Shown one piece after another: positions 59,576 to 64,000 of a stretch of DNA of 64,000 bases (the stretch's first letter is position 1; each line of letters starts with the position of its first letter). The stretch is from contig NZ_JALBGD010000015.1 in the NCBI RefSeq assembly GCF_023507705.1, positions 1 to 64,000 of the forward strand, written 5' to 3'. The notes under the pieces were generated by a model, which worked only from the letters and a program-made list of their open reading frames with translations, ran no database searches and was not told the origin of the DNA. Made by a program: the position numbers and the translations under genes. Source of the DNA: Stappia sp. WLB 29 (GTDB lineage Bacteria; Pseudomonadota; Alphaproteobacteria; Rhizobiales; Stappiaceae).

Positions 59576-60343
59576 ATGACAGGGGCCCGGCACGCCGTCC
59601 TGCCCCTCCGCAAGACGGCGGTCGCAACCCTTGCCTGTCTCTTACTGTTTTTCCTCGCTGCCGGCGCGCACGCGCAGGATGTCTCGATCGATTTCGGCGA
59701 AGGCACCGGCCTGACCGAACGCGCGGTTCAGCTCGTCGCGCTGCTGACGGTGCTGAGCCTTGCGCCCTCTATCCTGGTGATGGTGACGAGCTTCACCCGC
59801 ATCGTGGTGGTGCTGTCGCTGCTGCGTTCGGCGATCGGCCTGCAAACGGCGCCGCCGAACGCGGTGATGACCTCGCTTGCGCTCTTCCTGACGCTCTTCA
59901 TCATGGCTCCGACCTTCGAGGCTGCCTACAATGAAGGCGTCCAGCCGCTGGTCGAGGGCAGCATCGAGATGCCCGAGGCCTTCGAGCGTGGCTCGCGCCC
60001 CTTCCATGCCTTCATGCGGGCGAATGTGCGCGAGAAGGACCTGGCCCTGTTCACCGAGCTTTCCGGACAGGAAGCGCCGGAAACGCCGGAGGAGATCAGC
60101 ATGCGCGTGCTGGTTCCGGCCTTCATGATCAGCGAGCTGCGCCGGGCCTTCGAGATCGGCTTCCTGCTCTATCTGCCTTTCCTGATCATCGACCTGGTGA
60201 TCGCCTCGGTGCTGATGTCGATGGGCATGATGATGCTGCCGCCGGTGGTGATCTCACTGCCGTTCAAGCTGATCTTCTTCGTGCTGGTCGATGGCTGGAA
60301 CCTGATTGCCGGAAGCCTCGTCCAGAGCTTCTCCAGCGGCTGA
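59576..60343 (+). CDS. fliP: flagellar export protein FliP
   Basis: Export-gate protein of 255 residues with a cleavable signal peptide (cleavage near AHA, residue 33) and four transmembrane helices. Conserved segments include VMVTSFTRIVVVLSLLRSAI and the FLLYLPFLIIDLVIASVLMS end. It forms the export channel with FliQ and FliR, encoded across the divergent promoter region. Confidence 0.97.
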   Translation: MTGARHAVLPLRKTAVATLACLLLFFLAAGAHAQDVSIDFGEGTGLTERAVQLVALLTVLSLAPSILVMVTSFTRIVVVLSLLRSAIGLQTAPPNAVMTSLALFLTLFIMAPTFEAAYNEGVQPLVEGSIEMPEAFERGSRPFHAFMRANVREKDLALFTELSGQEAPETPEEISMRVLVPAFMISELRRAFEIGFLLYLPFLIIDLVIASVLMSMGMMMLPPVVISLPFKLIFFVLVDGWNLIAGSLVQSFSSG

Positions 60344-60395
60344 GCCGCGGCGAACCCTCGCCCATTTTCCCTACCGGTTTGCGCAACCGAACGCC

Positions 60396-63300
60396 TTAAC
60401 CGGCATCGCCGGCGGCGGCCGGATCGGCGGCTTGCGGCGTCGGGGCAGCCTCTCCGGTACGGGCGGCCGTCCGCTGCGCGTCGCCCTCGTCGGGTGCCTG
60501 CGACATCGGCAGGTCCGACGGCAAAATCGGCGCAGCATCGGGCGACGGCTGCAGGTACTTGCGACGGTACTCGGCGAGGAAGATGTCGAGCGAGTCGACA
60601 CTTTGCAAATTGTCGAGTACGGACATGAACTCCACCCCGCGGTCGGCAACGGGCCGGGTGACGATGTCGAAGGCCGCTGTATCCGGGCTGTCGCTCATCT
60701 TGTCCGTGAACTTGGCCTTCAGCCGCGACAGGCTGAAATCATCGTCGGCCAGCGAATAGCCGATGGCTGCCCGCAGGATATCGGTACGCTCCTGGTCGGC
60801 CAGCGCGACCGAGTCCGACCACCGGCCGCCGACCAGGCCCTCCAGCAGCTCGCCCGCCTCGCGCCAGCTCTGTGCGGCCCACAGCGTATCCGCCTTCAAC
60901 CGGTCGACATCCTCGCCGCGCATGTTGCGCACGATCTCAAGCGCCAGATCCGGGCGGCCGCTCTCCGTTAGGGCGCGCGCCTCCACCATGTTGCGCTGGC
61001 GCTCCAGTTCGCGCGGGAGCTTGGCCTGGCGGGTCCGGTTGAGAACGCGCAAGGCCTCTTCCGGCTTGCGATCCATTAGGTAGACGACACCGAGATCGGC
61101 GGCGATCTGCGCGCGCGCGGCGCCCTTCAGCCGGTGATCGACCTGATGGCGCAAGAGTTCGGAGGCCTGCGCCAGAAGGTCCATGTCGATGAGCCGGCCG
61201 GCGAGACGGCGCACCATCTCGTCCCCGCGGCGGCCCACCGGCGTCATCTCGCGGAAATCGTAAAAGAGCGCCAGGGCCTTGACCGGATCCATCCGGTCCG
61301 CCTCACCATTGAGGAACAGGTTGGTGAAGACCGCGCCCATTTCGTCCTGCAGCAGACGCGTCGTCTCCGCATCGGCATTTGCCTGGAGCGCCGCTTGCAT
61401 CGCCTCGAAGGCGCTGCGGTAGTTCCCGCTCTGGACTTCCAGCTGCGCCAGGAAGCGCAGGGTCTTCAACTCGGTCTCGTCGCCGCGCCAGGAGGCGGCA
61501 AGGCCGGCGAGCTCGTCGATCGCCTCCTCGGTGGAAAGCTCTCCGTCGCGGTGGCGGACGCGCAGCGCCCGATATGCCGCTTCCGCAGCCAGGGCCCGGT
61601 CCGGCGAGCGCTGCACCAGGTCGAAAGCCGTCAGCGCCTCGCGCGAACGGCCGGAAGCATCGGCGATCTGACCGCGGATGATGTCGTAGCGCGCCGCCTG
61701 ATGCGCGGAAGCAAGGCTCGGGTCGATCTCGGAAAGAATGGCAGCCGCATGGCCGTAATCGCTCACCTCGACCATCGCCTCGGCAGCGGCAAGGTGAAAA
61801 TCGATCTGCACGCTCACCGGATAGTTGCCGACCACCGCCTGGCCGCGCGACAGGTTGTCCCGTGTCGTCGTCCAGTCCCGCCGGCCGGCCGCCGCAATCG
61901 TACGCCAGACGGAGGCATCGGCATTGTTGAGCAGTTCCGGCCGGCCGAGATACTCGAGCGCCTCCCGCGGCCGCGATGCCAGCGTTTGCGCCGCCCCCAT
62001 CAGCAGATTGTAGCCCGGATCGCGGACAAGCGCGGGGTCGTCTCCCGCGGCCAGTTGCATCAGCCCCAGCGCCTCGTGCGCAAAACCATGCGCCAGGTAG
62101 AAACGTGACATCTCCATGCGCGGCACCCGCCGTTCCTCCTCCGGCGTGTTGGCGATCGCATATTCCATCTTCTTGATTTTATCGAGGAAATCCTCGGTGC
62201 TGCTGCTCATCAGGTTGCCGAGGTCGACGTGACCGGGCGCAACCGGATCGACCACCGGCGGCAGGATTTTCGATCCCTTGGTGAGGTTGCCATTGGAGAT
62301 GGCAAGTCCGCGCGGCCGCTCCAGAATCACCGCATCGCCGTTCAGCTTGACCTCGAGATCGTCCGCCTTGCTCAGCACGGCGACGCCATGCGCCGACATC
62401 AGAGCGTCGAACTCGGCAAAACTCTGCGGCTTGAGCACGCCCCGTGCAGGCGCAAAGCCGGTCACCACCGTCACTTTGTCGCCGGCAAAGGGATCGACGA
62501 CCTCACGGACCGCCGCCGGCGCCTTGAAGGGGATGGTGATGATCGTACGGCCGTCACCCCGCACGGTACGCTCCAGGGCGAGCGGGCGGGACGGTTCGAG
62601 GATCATCTCGCCGATGGTCATAACCCAGGCACTGCCGTCGATGCCGACAGAGGCAAGCGCATCACGCATCAGGTCGATACGGATCACCTGCCAATCCGCA
62701 TTGGCCGTCACCTCCACCGCCTCGACCCGGTCGGCAAGCACCGACCGCATGCCGCGAATGTCAACCGGATCCGCCGTGTCGAAGACGAGGTAAAGGCTGC
62801 GGTAACGCCGAAAGACCGACGAGGCGACAGGCTCGGAGAAGGGAAACACGACCCGCACCGTATCGCCGATGCGACGTGCCTCGGCGACGACGAACCGGCG
62901 CGCCTCGTCGTCATAGCCGGCCGGCGGCATTTCGGGCGAGGAGGCGACCTCGGCAGAACCGGAAATCTCATGCCCCGCAACGCCGCTGAGGTCGATTTCC
63001 GACGGCAGGACGTCTTCGGCCGCAGGAGCGGGGGGACTCGAGGCGGCAACGGTTTCCGGCGCGGGAGCTGCAACGGGCTGCTCCGGTTGGCTCTCGGCGG
63101 ACGGGGCCGCCTTGGCGGCTTCGGAGATCTCAATCATCTCGGCGGCAGGTGCGGCTTCCGCAGAAGGCTCCGCGGCAGGGGTCGCCGCCTCAGCCGTGTC
63201 AGCCTCCTGCGCTCGCGGTTTTTCTCTCGGGAGCGGCAATGCCGACGCGGCCTCTTGCGCGGGAGCCGGTGCTTGCCCGGCGCTTTCGGGCGATGCGGCA

Positions 63301-64000
63301 GCCTCGGCCGGGTTCGGCGTGGGCGCAACGCCTTCCGGAGTTCCCGCAGGTGCGTGACCATCGGCCGTGCGCTGTTCGGCGGCGGCCTGCTGCGGCGCCT
63401 CTGCCGTCCCACCGGCGAAGACAACGGAAGTGGCATTGGCCGGGATCTGCTCGCCCGACTCCACCGCGTCGTCGATCGCCGCATTGACGGGATCTTGCGC
63501 CATGCTGCGCGGGGTCACGTCGAGAATGTAGAAATTGTCCTCGCGGAAGGAGCGGATGTCGACATCCGGCTGGACCCGCAACAGGAACTTCAGCCGTCCC
63601 TCGTCGATGAAGGACGTGGCATCCACCACGCCCGGCGGCAGGTGCGAGCGCAATTCCGACAAGTCGAGCGGGACATCGTAGTTGAAGGTAACCTTGATCA
63701 TGTCGCCTTCGCGCACGAAGGCGGAATCGAAATTCAGGTTCCACTCGAAGGCAAGGCGCGTGAAGGTCGGATGCGTACCGATGGACAACTCCACCTTCGG
63801 CTCGTCCTGCCCCTTCAGCCGCGCCTGCTCCAGCGCACGCGCGCGGCGAATCGCCTCTTCGGCCCGCCGGGCCAGTTCCTGCACCACATCGTCAGGCAGG
63901 CCGGGCGGCATGCCCTGCCATGTCGGCGGCAGCAGGTCGATGAACAGCTTCTCGCCCGCCTCCATGGTATTCACGCGGAAGTCGCCCATCAGCGCGAAGC
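60396..64000 (-). CDS. large TPR protein, partial (N-terminus beyond the window)
   Basis: At least 1,200 residues; the frame stays open to the window edge (…FALMGDFRVNTMEAGEKLF), so the visible methionine at 63989 is probably internal. Visible parts: an N-terminal beta region (about 75-180, FTRLAFEWNLNFDSAFV), a low-complexity stretch rich in A, P and E (about 205-345), a second beta domain (about 365-480), then helical TPR-like repeats (about 620-1110) and an alanine-rich end. Probably an envelope or secretion-associated scaffold. It lies convergent with fliP. Function unknown. Confidence 0.7.
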   Translation of the reverse strand, partial: FALMGDFRVNTMEAGEKLFIDLLPPTWQGMPPGLPDDVVQELARRAEEAIRRARALEQARLKGQDEPKVELSIGTHPTFTRLAFEWNLNFDSAFVREGDMIKVTFNYDVPLDLSELRSHLPPGVVDATSFIDEGRLKFLLRVQPDVDIRSFREDNFYILDVTPRSMAQDPVNAAIDDAVESGEQIPANATSVVFAGGTAEAPQQAAAEQRTADGHAPAGTPEGVAPTPNPAEAAASPESAGQAPAPAQEAASALPLPREKPRAQEADTAEAATPAAEPSAEAAPAAEMIEISEAAKAAPSAESQPEQPVAAPAPETVAASSPPAPAAEDVLPSEIDLSGVAGHEISGSAEVASSPEMPPAGYDDEARRFVVAEARRIGDTVRVVFPFSEPVASSVFRRYRSLYLVFDTADPVDIRGMRSVLADRVEAVEVTANADWQVIRIDLMRDALASVGIDGSAWVMTIGEMILEPSRPLALERTVRGDGRTIITIPFKAPAAVREVVDPFAGDKVTVVTGFAPARGVLKPQSFAEFDALMSAHGVAVLSKADDLEVKLNGDAVILERPRGLAISNGNLTKGSKILPPVVDPVAPGHVDLGNLMSSSTEDFLDKIKKMEYAIANTPEEERRVPRMEMSRFYLAHGFAHEALGLMQLAAGDDPALVRDPGYNLLMGAAQTLASRPREALEYLGRPELLNNADASVWRTIAAAGRRDWTTTRDNLSRGQAVVGNYPVSVQIDFHLAAAEAMVEVSDYGHAAAILSEIDPSLASAHQAARYDIIRGQIADASGRSREALTAFDLVQRSPDRALAAEAAYRALRVRHRDGELSTEEAIDELAGLAASWRGDETELKTLRFLAQLEVQSGNYRSAFEAMQAALQANADAETTRLLQDEMGAVFTNLFLNGEADRMDPVKALALFYDFREMTPVGRRGDEMVRRLAGRLIDMDLLAQASELLRHQVDHRLKGAARAQIAADLGVVYLMDRKPEEALRVLNRTRQAKLPRELERQRNMVEARALTESGRPDLALEIVRNMRGEDVDRLKADTLWAAQSWREAGELLEGLVGGRWSDSVALADQERTDILRAAIGYSLADDDFSLSRLKAKFTDKMSDSPDTAAFDIVTRPVADRGVEFMSVLDNLQSVDSLDIFLAEYRRKYLQPSPDAAPILPSDLPMSQAPDEGDAQRTAARTGEAAPTPQAADPAAAGDAG

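Noticed and set aside
57763-59706. Long minus-strand frame opposite the FliO-like gene
   Set aside because: Antisense shadow of the proline/alanine-rich tail; its Gly/Arg repeats reflect that composition.

Overview
The window looks like a chromosomal piece of a motile, high-GC alphaproteobacterium of the Hyphomicrobiales, most like the Stappia/Roseibium (Labrenzia) branch. This rests on several alphaproteobacterial signatures: an F1-ATPase zeta (inhibitor) subunit beside purC, the purC-purS-purQ-purL-bolA-grxD order, a CckA hybrid kinase next to flagellar export genes, a TTAA-N7-TTAA CtrA-type site in a flagellar promoter region, and a GTTC-N7-GTTC SOS box upstream of recA. The genus is inferred from memory of gene order. 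I see no rRNA, tRNA, CRISPR array, prophage or insertion sequence.

Layout. 1-9.5 kb holds small enzymes and envelope proteins (GFA protein, FAD oxidoreductase, BASS-like carrier, DUF2259 protein), rpe, purB, a YdeN/RBBP9-like hydrolase, a lipoprotein, an HpcH/HpaI aldolase and the zeta subunit. 9.9-18.6 kb is the purine block: purC, purS, a 35-residue membrane peptide, purQ, purL, then bolA and grxD. It is interrupted by an SDR, a DUF2164 gene, a divergent araC/peroxiredoxin pair and a YegS-like lipid kinase. 18.8-30.1 kb carries a YegD-like Hsp70, ttcA, a diguanylate cyclase, an MBL hydrolase, rpsD, murI, a TrmJ-type methyltransferase, HdeD, and a periplasmic molybdopterin-fold protein paired with a histidine kinase.

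30.3-43.9 kb contains icd, a cupin/JmjC-like protein paired with a FemAB/CelD-type acyltransferase, a cyclic-nucleotide-gated channel 4 bp downstream of alaS, recA, a histidine phosphatase, a roughly 50% GC orphan immunity-like gene, and the psuK-psuG pseudouridine catabolism pair. 44.1-47.8 kb is a three-gene block of coiled-coil and membrane proteins with no function I can assign; it is the best candidate for an undescribed system. 48.6-51.4 kb is a compact phospholipid operon (CDP-alcohol transferase, CdsA-like, PlsC-like, membrane protein) resembling E. coli ynbAB in content.

51.5-64 kb is motility and cell-cycle control: cckA, then flhB-fliR-fliQ-fliE-flgC-flgB transcribed leftward, and divergently an unusually long FliO-like protein with fliP. 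The intergenic region between them carries the CtrA-type site. The window ends inside a very large TPR protein whose start lies outside. A likely link is that CckA controls CtrA phosphorylation and CtrA in turn drives the adjacent flagellar operons.
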